Assembly (NCBI RefSeq): GCF_014805685.1
Contig: NC_060898.1
Location: 4,558,501-4,622,500, forward strand
DNA: 64,000 nt
Direction: 5' to 3'
Origin: Silurus meridionalis
Taxonomy: Eukaryota; Chordata; Actinopteri; Siluriformes; Siluridae
Below, piece by piece: positions 46,001 to 58,375 of the stretch (position 1 is its first letter; each line of letters starts with the position of its first letter). A program made the position numbers and the translations under genes. Below the pieces are notes generated by a model. It was not told the origin of the DNA and searched no databases. It was given only the letters and a program-made list of their open reading frames with translations.

Positions 46001-49000
46001 ACACCAAGACACATGTTAGTGAAAAGCCAAAACCAGTTGATTTATCAGGTTTTATTTCCTAAAATACAAATCAAATTGTACACCTCAATAATGCATTAAC
46101 CATCAACACAGCAGCCTCTTTAACATGCCAGGATGAAACAAAGGTCAAACATGTGGGTCAAAAAAAAAAATACAAAGTAGATAAGCAATCTTTTAAAAAG
46201 GTATCTTTGATTAACAAACAAAATTACAGTATAATGTCGCAACGTAAAATATCCATTAGTATTGAACAGTAATGATTCATATACGTTTATGCGTCATCTG
46301 AAGGTTGCTCAACAAGCCTCACCACTTGTTGCTTTGCTCAGTAGGAAACTAAATTGAATCCAGATTTCTTAAAAGAAGCTTTGTAACAAGGTTTATCCAA
46401 ATTGTGTAATATAAATAAAACGGAAATGATTGAACAGTATTTTTCATAAAACATTTACCACAGGAAATATTACATTGGTTTTCAAATCTTACAAAGTGTA
46501 TTTGTGTCAGTGTGGTTTGCCAATGCCTTAAAAAGGCATCATTCCAATATCATCACATCATCTTTTGTCTTTTTTGTTGTGCAAAATTAAAAGAGCTGGA
46601 CCAGTAAACAAATCTCCCAGTCCAATCCCGGCTGTGACAGTTGAGTAAAGACACTAGTTTATGTAGAATTCCTCTCAAACTGATTAGAGTGAACTGGTGT
46701 ATTGATTTTCTTCCCCCTTTTCCCTCCCTTCTGCCATTCCTTATCAGCCTTTCCCCTCTGGAGAGCCAGACAGAGCTAGAGATGGAGCTAGGTATGAAGT
46801 AATGCTTTGTGTTTATTCAGAGAAATGGCATGTCCAAATAAATGGTCCTCTCACTATAAGACACCACATGGCTTTTATTTGATGGAATCCAAAGGTCATG
46901 AGGTGATTAAAGGCAGAAAGTAAGAAATGTGTTACCCAGCATGGAAAGTTCACTTCTAATTACACAACAGTGTACTCCTTGTCACATTTGTTGCATTACA
47001 ACAGAGTGCCGGCTACATTTGAAGCGAAGGCTTGTATATTCCTTGTGTAATTAAGTCCAAGTTAAGAATAAACCTGTGGACCGTTGCATGTTTATACTCA
47101 TCGCTCATCGGCGAGACTTCGCGGACCGAGTTATGACATCATTCGAACAATGTGAGACGGTGGCCCAGATTTCACAGGCTGAAATTCCATCTCCTTCACA
47201 TGTGCCAGAAAGCTTTTCACACCTCTAACGCTGTCCGCTATGCCAGGAACACCTCCAAAGCCATCGGTTCGGTAACCCTCAAATTGTGACCAACAAACCA
47301 TCCATGTGTAGAGTGGAATGTCAGAGTCTCAGGAAGTCTGAGGTGGAGGTTTTTGATTCGTTTGTGACACCATATTAGATGTTCAAAAGCAGAATGCCGG
47401 AATGGGATCACTGCAGGGCGGATGGTCTTATTATCAGTCCATCAGCATATGCATGCAAACCTGTACAAGCTCAAGAAGCTTCTGATTATATGGCGAGTTG
47501 CCACCAGGTCAGAGAACAACAAAGTATTTATGCTTCTGATCCTTAAGAAGCAAAAGGCTCATTAGTATTCTTAACAGTGAGTGGCCAAGGCATGACTGCA
47601 TTTCTTTTACACTGGGTTTTCAGCTGCTTTTTGAAATTATTATTATTATTATTTGTCACACTATAGAAGATGACTGCAATAAAATCTGCCCTGAATAACA
47701 AACAAGTGGGACGATATGTTTAACACATCAAATCATACAATTATGTGTGTCATATAAAAGAACTCTGATTAGCGGAAATATTTATTAATGAACAATCAGC
47801 ACAATCGGTACATGATCTTAAGGTAATACGATTATTTTTGTCCATTAGCATGTCTGATTTATGCTTTACTATTTCCACTCCCGTATCTGTAGCCCTCTCA
47901 TTTGTTTTGCATAATCCTGTACCGTCATCCTCTCGATGGCTTTTGACAAATGTCATATCAGCCGATAAAACGGCCGCTCCTGAGAATGTCACATTATGCA
48001 TTCTGACACAGTCTTCGAAAGGACAGTAAATCAGTCTGACCACACGAGGACGATGAACTGTCTCATGTCCCACTTTGTCCCTTCTAGGCTTTTATAGAGA
48101 TCATTGAAAAAAAAGATGAAGTATTGTATCTGTATTTTAAAGGTCAATTCAGAAGATATTGTATGATACGTAAGTCCTATTTGAGGTGTGATTTATTTTA
48201 TTATGCTATTTTTTACCCAACTAGCTGCTGTCCATACTGACATTGAAACTCATTTGATTATTCAAAAGTTAGGTTTAATATTATGGATGGAACAAAGTGC
48301 TACTATTTATTATAATTTTTTATTTGTACCTATATATGCTTAGTGTTAAAGTCAGATTTAAGCCCAAATTGCCCTTTTTTCTTCATCTCAAATACGATTA
48401 GGCATGTGTAGAACTGTTTTCAATCCTACTTACACAGACATTACATTCAGGTTCATTACATCCTTATTTGACACGAATGTAAATCTGTGTAATTTGGGCT
48501 GTGGAAAGAAATGGCTCAGAGGAATGACTGAAAGTTTACAGTTTGGCCAACTTTTAGACTTGATGTATAAAAATGCTTGGTAAGGATTATTTCTTGCTAA
48601 CAACTGTAAAAAAAAAGTCTCAAACTCATTATAGCCTGCATTCATTACATAGTCTGTGATTTGGATCAGCACGAACGGTCCATGTAAAACTAAGAAAGTT
48701 TAAATGATCGCAGAACAAATGAGGGATTGTGGATTCCTATTGAGATTCATTAACAGTTTGCTCCAAGGATTCTGGGTAGTGCTGTAACACCTTCCACAAA
48801 TCATCAGCTAATTATCGCAGGATTGTTTTAAAGTAGCACAGAATAGAGCTTGTGAATCCTTGTGCAATATAAACTGTATTTTTTTAAAGAAATAAACCTT
48901 GACTAAATTATTGAAAGCTGCTTTCATCAAGGACCTGGGATTTAAAGAAACCGTGTGTTGCTTGTTGCTCTGAGTTTACAGTAAATAATAATAAGATTGT

Positions 49001-49622
49001 GTAATTAATACTCATAGGCCTTATGGCCATTTGATGTATTTGGTCACTATATCAGTAGAATCAGATTCTGTTTTAGGAGTGGAGACCAGGAAAACCTTTA
49101 CCAGATGGCCTTGATTAGATGCTTTGTTTTTTTGTTGTTTTGTTGTTTTGTTTTTTTGCAATCCGTCTGATAAATTCAGCTGGGAAACTTTGATTTAATT
49201 AAAGCCATTTAGCATTGCAGCTTTAATTAGATGGTCAGAATGAGCAGTGATCTAAAACTACAATTCAGCCACTAGCTCATTAGAGCAAATAATTGTCATT
49301 TGCAGAGAGACGCAGCCTGCTAGAAAAGTATCGAAAGCGAATGAGGCCACCAAAGAAATGAAAAGACCATGTGAGATTGTATGGAACAGGCAGCATGGCG
49401 AGAAAAGGAAATAAAATCCCTGAATAGGCCTTAGGAGATTCTCAGCGGTGCCCACAAACCTGTCGCCATCGTCCCTGGTGGTGAATGAACTCCTTTAACA
49501 CAGGTAACAGCTTTCTTTTTCTTTTTTGGTTTCTCACAGGTTTCATCAGAGCTGACTGGTATAAATGGGCCAAGATGGCTAAGACTTCCTTGTTCTCAAT
49601 AAAAAATATATAGAATAAGTCA
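46001..49622. other. 3.6 kb free of recognised repeats or exons
   Basis: Only small simple repeats (an ATT run near 47635, a TTTTGTTG stretch near 49130). No exon or transposon. Candidate conserved noncoding sequence. Confidence 0.4.
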
Positions 49623-49623
49623 G

Positions 49624-49662
49624 ATGGACGGACGGACGGACGGACGGACGGACGGACGGACG

Positions 49663-49720
<58 letters not shown>

Positions 49721-49733
49721 TAGATAGATAGAT
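49624..49733. repeat. Compound microsatellite (GGAC)n-(GACA)n-(GATA)n
   Basis: About 11 GGAC units, then about 12 GACA units, then three to four GATA units, changing one base at a time. GGAC and GACA blocks also occur in the arrays at 25862 and 25985. Confidence 0.95.
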
Positions 49734-49754
49734 AACTAATTATGGAACATAATG

Positions 49755-50180
49755 AATATAGTATATTAAACACTTGTGGACACCTGACCATTGGTTCCCA
49801 TTAATTTATTCTCCATTTGCTGTTATTTTATCTTCCACTCTTCTGGAAAGATATCCCACTACATTGAGAGTCAATAACAGCTGGAACCAAATTCCTTGTG
49901 TGTGTCAACACACTATGCCAATAAACCTGATTCTGATTCTGATTAGATTGGGAAAGTGGAGTGTGGTGTGGTTGTGGCCACTCAAGATCTTCCACTACAA
50001 CTAAAGTAAAGCATTTTTTTCATTTTGTGCACACGGGCATTTAAATGCTGGTACAGGTTTGGGTCTTCAAGTGCAAGTGAAGTGAAAATGTTATGTTACT
50101 ACATCCAATGGCATCCTATATTATTGTGTGCCTCCAACTATGTAGTAACTGTTTGGGGAAGAACCACATATAGCTGGAAA
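49755..50180 (-). mobile_element. Family A copy (A8) with inserted LINE/SINE tail
   Basis: acttgtggacacctgaccat at the left, cactcaagatcttccactac in the middle and ttggggaagaaccacatata at the right. The interior is replaced or interrupted by the tail fragment at 49870-49946. Confidence 0.75.
49870..49946 (+). repeat. LINE or SINE 3' tail ending in (TTCTGA)n
   Basis: aattccttgtgtgtgtcaac, actatgccaataaacc and ctgattctgattctgatta are the 3' end of a widespread retroposon type, inserted within A8. Confidence 0.65.
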
Positions 50181-53100
50181 AGAGTTTATAAAGCTGTCTA
50201 CAGGGTGATAAAATATAAAATCAAATGTAAAAAATCGTCAAAAACCTAAAACAAAATCTATAAGATTAAGGAGTAGTGGTGAAAAAAACATATATTAATT
50301 TCAGGGGCACATCACCAATACATGTAATAAGAATATTATTATATAATAATATAATAAGAATAATCTTACCTGGTGTATGCATATGATCACGTCAATCTAC
50401 GTCTAGAGGAAAAACTAAATAGACTATAGCAATATTTTTCCAATTACAAATCCCTTTTGTGCAGTTTAAACAAAAAGAGCTGGCACTAAACAACTTAATA
50501 CCATTAATCAATGGTGTCTCTTAATGTGTATGTGTAATAGTTATCTGCTATTAATGAGGTTCAACCATAAGCTCTTTATTAGTAGATGGTGTAGTTTGTA
50601 TTATTTTATCCAGCTGTCACTGTTTTTAATGATGAGATTTCAAAACACACATGCATGCATTAAAAAACCTTTATGAATAATGGTGCAAAGGAGCAGAATC
50701 TCCCTGCTATCCAGTTCTCCAGTCGGTGCCAAAAAATCCAGTGTGCTGACATAATTAGGCTTCTTTTTTAAGAATACCTCAGGCCCGAGAACTGTTCAGC
50801 TCTAAGGAGGTTATACGCTGGTAATTAGCCGAAAAACTACAAAGCTATTAACCTCGCAAGCTTTTTCTTCTTCTTTTTTTTTTCTTTCAATGATGAACCC
50901 TAATATTAGCCTGACTTAATTGGTGCACTCAATGGCCTCGTTCCAAACTTGAGCCGGGATATTAGGAAATCTTTGGCTTTGACCGAGCTCGTTGTAAATA
51001 ACAGGCTGTCAATATGGCGCGGATCAGACTTTATTTACTCCCAAGAGCAGACGGCAAACAGAATTCTGAGGACCAGACATGACAGGCCGCCCCTTCTTTT
51101 CATTTTGGATATTTTGTTATTTGGTTAGCTTTGTTTTTTCGATCGATCCACCATTCCGTCTGAGATAAAAGCAAAGCTCGGGGTGTAACAAAGATTTAGC
51201 TTGTCTGTGTCTTCAAATATACATCCGTGAGATTGATTCTCATTTATAAAGCCTTTGTGTGAATGCGTGGCTATAAATTTGTTTGTATTGTCTTTGTTTT
51301 TTGGTTTTCTTAACTGTTTGTCCTGCAGTGCTTTTAAAGCCTGATAATGATAGTAGGATCCTGCAGGAGGAACTAAGGGAGGGTGGGGGCTTTGCCATTA
51401 ATTCCCAAGACACATTCGATTCTACCAACCCTTGCTGTGGGGCTGTTTGTTATCTAGAAAGCCACTCACATCATTTTTTTTTTCTTTTTGCTACACAACC
51501 CAAATAACGTCAAACAGCAGATATAGGTGAGCCTACAAATAAAATAAACTCTCCATACATTAAACGGATGGAGTCAGCACTCTGTACAAGGATAGACATC
51601 ATTTTGGCCATGTTCATGAGGAATACCAGTGCTCACACAGCATGATTAGATTTTACGCAATAGATTCAGATGGGCGTCACACCCAAGCAGGCACATCATC
51701 CTGTTAGGAGCAAGATCTGTCTGGAATATTGGACTGGCAAATGGAAAAGGCCATCTTGTAAAACATCTGAATCTCTGTAGCATCACAACAACCTTTTTAT
51801 TTATTTATTTTTTTTTAAATCTCCCAAGACCACATCACCATCAAATTGATATAACAACAGTGGCAAATCATCAGCACCATAAAAATTTAATCTGCCTCCA
51901 CAAAGCACTGATGTTATCTCAGCTCAGTGCAGGCAACCTATCAGATTTCATTATGCAAACTCCTCTCAAAAGAATCGCGATGGCGATTTCATCAGTCAAC
52001 AAATCATTTTGCTCAAGACTCGAAGCAAGGAGCTCATCCGTTACATACACGTTTTCCCTCATGTGATAGAGCGAGCCATAGGTCAAAGAATTATTCATGA
52101 AACCGTATAGAATATGTGAAAATATAAATTGTCAGAGAAATCATGTGTCTCAACAAATAAATCGCCTTGTCCTGTTTGTGGAAAAGGTTGCCAGTGGATG
52201 ATGATTTAATCATTTATTCATGAAAGCAAAAAAAAAAAAAAAAGACACATTTGGCCTGTGTTGGGAAATTACGTTTATAAATTTTAAATGTGAATTTTAC
52301 ATGTCAGATTTTCTATAATGACAACCATTAATGTGGATTTTTTGGTTGTTTTTGCAAAAAAAAAAAAGGAAATGTTTGGTATAGAATAAAACATTTAGCA
52401 AACCCAAAAATAAATTGTTTGTCACAATGTGTTGTCATGGATTTCATCATCCTAAATCTGCACCATGCAATAAATTCGCCTAAATCCTAATTATATTAAT
52501 TAAAGTATTAATCAAAGGGAAATCAGTGTTAGTTTTTGTTCATTTATTCAGATCTTTTCCTGATTATTTTTCTAATTCCGCTGCCTTTTCTAAATAAAAA
52601 AAAACCCTTCTGTTGTTTGGGCTTTACCCGGGGTGTGTTAATCATAAAAGACTGCTATAAAGATGCAATTTTTCTTTTTTTTTTCTTTATTTTGTGGTGT
52701 ACAGACTTGAATACAATTTTAACATCCTGTTTTCTTATTGCACATACAAGTGTGTATATGCGTGTACAAGTGTGTGTAATTCCAGTCATTCTGAGGGCAG
52801 CGTCCGAATAAACAAAGCAAGAAATAAACAGTAAAAGGAAATGGCTTGTACACTGTACGATTTGTGTCTGGATGTTGCTGCTGGAAATAATTATTTTGGT
52901 CTTGCATTGAGATTTGCAGTCTCAGAATCTCAGAGTGGAACTCATGCTATGACACACCTTAACTCAGGTTTATTTAATACCATTTCAGCTGCCTTTAAAA
53001 ATGATTACTTGTCATGATGTATAATATAATCCCAATAAAACCTTTGCTGGATTCTGTAACAGTATGGTCAGTAATGAATCCTCCAGATCAGATTATATAA

Positions 53101-53293
53101 TCCTCATATAAGAAAGAAAATCTACTTTCTCCTCAGGTTATCACCCATGCCTATCAACGGGAAGACACTATGAGAATACACAAAACTCAAAGGACAACTA
53201 TAAAGGCAAAACAAAACAAACAAACTTGCTAATGGACAGAAACGCAGAAACTTGCAGTTTCATAACACCATTTTCCTTATGCTTACTTCAATA
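50181..53293. other. 3.1 kb free of recognised repeats or exons
   Basis: 50880-51230 stands out by balanced composition, several CpGs and no repeat signs (for example cgttgtaaataacaggctg, ggcgcggatcagac), with TAATTAG words just before it. A-runs occur at 52230 and 52358. No exon supported. Confidence 0.4.
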
Positions 53294-53932
53294 CGAGGTA
53301 TCAAAAAGTTAAAGACTAATAGTGTTGTGCTATTCTGACCACGTGCGTTACCACCTCTGCGATTTTATCGTGGACAGCAAGTTAGAACAAAGAGCATACG
53401 TGAAATTCTGCGTGAAATGGGACAAATCTGCCACAGAGACGTTTGACACGACATACATTTTACATACGCCGATGCTGCAATGAGTTGTTTGAGGTATTTT
53501 GAGTGGCATACGCGCTTGAAGAGCGGGAGAACATCACTGGAAGACGAATAGAGATCAGGAAGACCTTCAATGAGCTCAATCCCCGAAAATTACGAAACCA
53601 TTCAGCAACTTGTGCATGATGATCATCAGAGAACAATCCACAAGATCTCACCTCTGCTTCCACACTACTTTCCAGATTTGGCTCCTGCAGATTTCGCCCG
53701 CTTCCCAAAGATGAAGATCCAGCTGAAAGGTCACCGTTTAGACACCATTGCAGAGATCTAGCGCGAATCGAAGAAGGTGCTCGACATGCTTCCAGGACAC
53801 ATTCCAGAACGCAGGGATGCTAAATGTTGTGCAAGAAGACTATTTTGAAGGTGATAGTGTGTAAAAGTAGATAAATAAAGTCCTTTTTGTAAACAGTGCT
53901 AGTCTCAAAAACCACTTTTTAATACCACTTTG
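53294..53932 (+). mobile_element. Mariner-like element, internally deleted (M2)
   Basis: TA duplications at 53292-53293 and 53933-53934; inverted ends cgaggtatcaaaaagtt and the complement of actttttaataccacttt. Fragments of transposase: YVKFCVKWDKSATETF, LVHDDHQRTIHKIS, then directly YFPDLAPADFARFPKMK and GHRLDTIAEI. The central catalytic region between HKIS and FPDLAPADF is missing, exactly as in M1. Non-functional. Confidence 0.88.
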
Positions 53933-54089
53933 TAAGTGATTATGGCCTAATGTAGCTTTTACATGTCGGACATATAATGGACATATAAAACATACAACAT
54001 ATATAACAGACATAATCCAGGTAACAGTGCAATAAAAAAAATGCCAATTCCTAGCAGTCACTATGACCTTCTAACATTTCTGTCATAGA
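53933..54089. other. Intergenic, nothing recognised
   Basis: Short AT-rich spacer. Confidence 0.4.
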
Positions 54090-54451
54090 CTACACTTGAT
54101 GCATTCCATAGTGCCTTCAGTCATCAACTTACTGATTGCGTACCCCTGGTACACCAAAAGCCACACTTTAAAACGTAGCGAAGTTTACGCTCACTTGTAT
54201 GTTTGCATCTATCATTGTCAAGTCTTCTTATCAGTGTTTACCTTGCGATTTTTTTCGGACCTGTTTTTTTCAAATCTTCGATTCCGTCCTGACCAGCTAT
54301 ATTGTGTTCGCCAATCGCCTGACCATCAACTGTTGGCGGATTCTGTCCTTGCTTTTTGATTTGACTTAGTTTCACTTTCTTTTTAATAAACCGCCTGGAA
54401 ATTTTGCTCTTAATTGAAGCGTGTTGATTTATAGACGTGAGCTCCGTTACA
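54090..54451 (+). mobile_element. Possible LTR or retroelement 3' end, uncertain
   Basis: ttcactttctttttaataaa then ccgcctggaaattttgctc and a closing gtgagctccgttaca follow the R-U5 pattern of fish gypsy-type LTRs, with a T/C-rich stretch before. The left boundary and target duplication cannot be found. Confidence 0.3.
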
Positions 54452-54469
54452 TTTTCGTTTATACTTTGG

Positions 54470-54720
54470 AAACAAGTTCACTGTGGTGGTGCACACGCAT
54501 TTCTTATTTGCAGTATCAGTGATTCGTGCCTGGTTTGGCCATGATCCACTCTGTAATCGCATTTTCCTCTTCCAGACTTTGCAATTTATCTTACAGCAGA
54601 AAAGGCTCTGTATACTGAAGATACCCTTCCTGCATTTATACTTTTTCTTTCCTTTGCTTGTAATTCAAATCACATTCTTTGTTAGATCTAAGATTTTATT
54701 ATTTTTTGTTTCTCAGTGCA
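54470..54720 (+). repeat. Unnamed dispersed repeat, copy 1 (partner at 58376)
   Basis: ggaaacaagttcactgtggt, ggtgcacacgcatttcttat, gcctggtttggccatgatcc and tgcatttatactttttcttt each have a counterpart in the same order and strand at 58376-58570. No known family recognised. Confidence 0.6.
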
Positions 54721-55954
54721 TGAACCTGATTCGTTTGAACGATGACACAATTGTAATGTAGCCATTTTTGTTAATCCTAGGTCTATCGTTAGAAAAGAAG
54801 CATGTTCAGTCAACTCTTGCAGTGTGTGAGAAACAATAATCTATAAAGATGGTCTAACCTCTGGCTTAGGCTGCCGACTAAATGTTCTACAAGGACTTGA
54901 TGTCAGTTTGAAATCTCCTGATGTCTCAGGTCAAATATTACCTGAGACGTATTTGCGTCATCTCAGAAAGAAATCCTAATTCTGTTCACGTATTGATTGG
55001 GCAGTCATTTTTAGAGGCAGCTCTATTGTGATGAATCCATGGTGTGAGGCCACTCTGGTTTCATTCCTGCTTCTCTAACACTAGCTGCTTGGTGAATTAT
55101 CAGAGACAGGCTATGGGGTGACATTGATGGAGAATGTGGGAGGTGTATACTGCAGTCATGAATCAGGTTGAGTGCAGACAAAGCACCTTTCCAGGCCTCA
55201 CTTTCCATGGATTCACATCTGGCTCAGCCTGCATGCTAATATGTAGAAGTTTTTTAATCATGTTCTGCAATGTACACAATAATAATGTGGGAAGAACGTG
55301 GTGATTTTTGTATGTATTCTTGGTTAGATTTTTTAAATAATTGTTCAACAATAAAATTATTTTTTACATTATTTTTTCTAAACAATCCTGAATTCTTACT
55401 TTATAATTTGGGTAATAGATTGTTATGGAAGGATATTCCGGAAAATATTTAAAAGGCATTTCAAATTGTGTTTGCAGTTGAGTTTTCGATATGTGGATGC
55501 ATAAATTGTGATATAATCCAAACGCATTTTGTGCGTTTTTTTTCGATTTTGCAAATGCACAGTGACTGGAAAATTTCAAGTCCATTTGCAACTGTATTTC
55601 CTGTGTTTTTCGGGTTATGACCATGTCACACTGTATTTAAATAGAAATATTAATTACCATATTTTCTTTTTCTTTTCTTTCCAAAGCCTTGCATGGTTTG
55701 CGTTTGCATTTCCGATGCCTTGCACTGAAAGCTGTCAATCAAATGTCAGGGGTGGGATTATATTTTATGGCATTTTTGTATTTGTAATTGACTTCACTCA
55801 CAGTCTACAGCTAACAGGGAAAATGCCAGTAATCGACGATTTAGCTGAAATGTTTTAACAATGAAGGTAGACGGCGAAATTGTGGAGGACATTCTAATGC
55901 TCGTGCAGCAAGTTGATGACAGTTTATACTTTACATGAAGTAATGTTTATATAG
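54721..55954. other. Intergenic, nothing recognised
   Basis: No exon or repeat family identified. Confidence 0.4.
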
Positions 55955-56018
55955 TTTTTATCTTCCCAAAAGAGTGGAGGTTTTTAAAACATCAAAAGGC
56001 ATCTAACTGTGAAATAGG
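55955..56018 (+). mobile_element. Family A fragment (A12), left of hAT insertion
   Basis: tatcttcccaaaagagtgga then catctaactgtgaaatagg; it resumes at 56513. Confidence 0.7.
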
Positions 56019-56512
56019 CAGTGTTGGACAAAGTAACTTGAGTTAAAGCAGCGATACGGTCGGTAAAATGATACTCGAGTAAAAGTAAAAGTGCTTAATT
56101 GAAATTCTTTTTGTACTTTTTACAAAATATTTGCCTTCGAATGTACTTAGATACTATGATTTATTAAGGCAATAATGTTTCTTTTATTATTTTTTCCACG
56201 AGATTTTTGACTGATCAACTTAGTTTATGTGAAAAGACTCTAATGACTCTAATAATACTTTTAGCAAACCAATCTATTAATAGAATGATATTAATGAGTC
56301 AAACACATTGATATCTAATAAACAAATATTTGAACTATTAAAAAAAAAAAAAACGAAATGAGGAAATGTAATTGAGTAAAAATTAAGATATTTGACTTTG
56401 AAATAAAGAAATAAAGTTAAAGGAAAAGTTACCTGAATGGAAATACTTCAGTAAAGTACAGATACATGAAAAAGCTTCTTAAGTACATTTAATTCATCAC
56501 CATCCACCACTG
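56019..56512. mobile_element. hAT-like nonautonomous element with 8-bp target duplication
   Basis: 494 bp from cagtgttggacaaagtaact to catccaccactg: imperfect inverted ends (cagtgttgga against cagtggtgga). The flanking 8-mers gaaatagg (56011-56018) and gaaatggg (56513-56520) differ at one base, which fits the 8-bp duplication made by hAT transposases. The content is the typical gagtaaaagtaaaagtgc type of sequence with no ORF. Confidence 0.85.
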
Positions 56513-56584
56513 GAAATGGGACGTTCCAAAAGTACATACCAATTGTAAGGTAAGGTGTCCAGAAATGTTTTCCATATAGAGTAT
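56513..56584 (+). mobile_element. Family A fragment (A12), right of hAT insertion
   Basis: acgttccaaaagtacatacc, taaggtgtccagaaatgttt and the terminal catatagagtata. Confidence 0.72.
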
Positions 56585-56769
56585 AAATCAGCTGACAATA
56601 ATTGTTTTAACACCGAAATCTTCAATAATCATTATTAGCGATCTTTAAAAAGTCACATCACACAAATTATTAGAACAGTAAAACTCATGGCTGTATTTAA
56701 TAGTAAAAGTAAGAGCATTAACACACAATGCAACAGAAACCTAGTAAAAGCTAGTAAGGCGAACTGAAA

Positions 56770-57345
56770 AAACTGATTTGCTATGGAGCAGAGATTTGTG
56801 AAGATTGGGCTGCAGAACAATGAAAGAAGAACATGATCTGATGAGTCCGGATTACCCTAGAAAAAATGGAATGAAGCAATGCACACATCCTCCATAGTTC
56901 CTAATGTACAAGTCTCTGGGGAAAGTGTTACAATATGAGGTAGCTTCAGTTGGTCAGGTTTCAGCTCAGCATCATTACACAGCGATATAATGAAGTCGAG
57001 AGTACCCCAATGTATTAAATGGCCAAGTTATCCTATTAATGGATTTTTGTTCTTCTCTGACAGCAAAGCGAAATATTGTAAATGAGTCTGTTCAAGAGCA
57101 CATCATTTCCAAACATTAACTGGCCATCACAGAGTCCTGACCTTTACCCCATTGAAAGTTTTTAAAATGTTTGGGAGAAGATTTTCACAAAGCACCTGGA
57201 CTCTCCTGTCCTTAGTACAAGATCCTGGCTAAAATGAATGCAGCTCTGGATGGAAATGTGGAGTTGTCAAGGTTGTCAGAACAATGCACTTAAAGGCAAT
57301 AAAATATGAAATTGTTCAACTTTGGCCAGACAGAGTCCAATCCTT
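56770..57345 (+). mobile_element. Tc1-like transposon remnant (T4)
   Basis: atgatctgatgagtcc at 56833 is the first-Asp region (SDES-like). ttaactggccatcacagagt and cctgacctttaccccattga decode to NWPSQSPDLYPIES, the catalytic Glu region. agctctggatggaaatgtgg continues the C-terminus. The N-terminal half is missing and stops are frequent. Confidence 0.75.
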
Positions 57346-57499
57346 TACATTGTGAACCTTTTTATGTTGTAATCAGATGTTTATTTAACACTTGGGGAAT
57401 CTTGCACCAAGTTTTGCACTATTAAAAAGTCTTCGGTACAGATGACTTCCTGTTTTGCTGTTTCTTGGTAACTTGACAAGCTGTGATTTTGATTTTATT

Positions 57500-57694
57500 T
57501 TTGTTTAGGGTCACATATACATTACAGCGCAGTGAAATACTTTTCTTCACATATCCCTGCTTGTTAGGAAGCTGGGGTCAGAGCACAGGGTCAGCCATAA
57601 TACAGTACCCCAGGAGCACAAAGGGTTAAGGGCCCAAGAGTGGCAGCTTGGCTTTAACCCCCGACCTTCCTATCAGTAACCCAGCGCCTGAGCT
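57500..57694 (-). repeat. tRNA-derived SINE (B4)
   Basis: agggtcacatatacattaca, cttttcttcacatatccctg, acaaagggttaagggcccaa and cccgaccttcctatcagtaa. A short internal deletion (the ccttgctcaa step) separates it from B3. Confidence 0.8.
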
Positions 57695-58375
57695 AAAATC
57701 CAATGTGTTGTTCATTGATAAATGAAAAAAGGCTCATCAATGATGATAAGTTGCCATGGTTGCGTGGGACATGCTGTTACAGGAAAGTAGCAACATCTGT
57801 CATGGATCATTTGCTCACAACTGCATGGTATGTCGTATTTTTATTCCTCTACTATAAACATTTTTGGCAGATACTATATGGTAGAATGAAATCCATTCTT
57901 CTGTGCTTTTGATAATGGCTAGATATTATACTTCCACACTTCTCCAAAAGACACCCTCCTGCTGCCTTCACACTCCTACTTCCCTTCATTTTTGGAAAGG
58001 TTTGGATAAACGAAATGGAAAGTCTGACAGCTTGGTAACAATAGCTTTCTTTCAATCTGCTATAGTACATATAAAAAAACACACATCCAAACCAGAGCTT
58101 GAGAGCTAGTTGTTGTTTTAAGATAAAGTGTCTTTTTTTTCAGCACTACATTGGACTGAATGTAAATAAAGGCTATTATGAATGAAAGAAGAAACATACA
58201 CAGAGAGGTATGCGTTTACTGCATATAGAGTAGCAGCTGCAGATACATGTTTGGTACAGCCTTTATTTAGCTGCTTTACATTTAAGTGGTTAATATTAGC
58301 CAAGGTCAGGGTTGCCAGGTCTCAGCAAGTTTTGCTCAGCTAGATATTGATGGTGACTTTGCATTTTCCTAGTTT
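57695..58375. other. Intergenic, nothing recognised
   Basis: No exon or repeat family identified. Confidence 0.4.
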
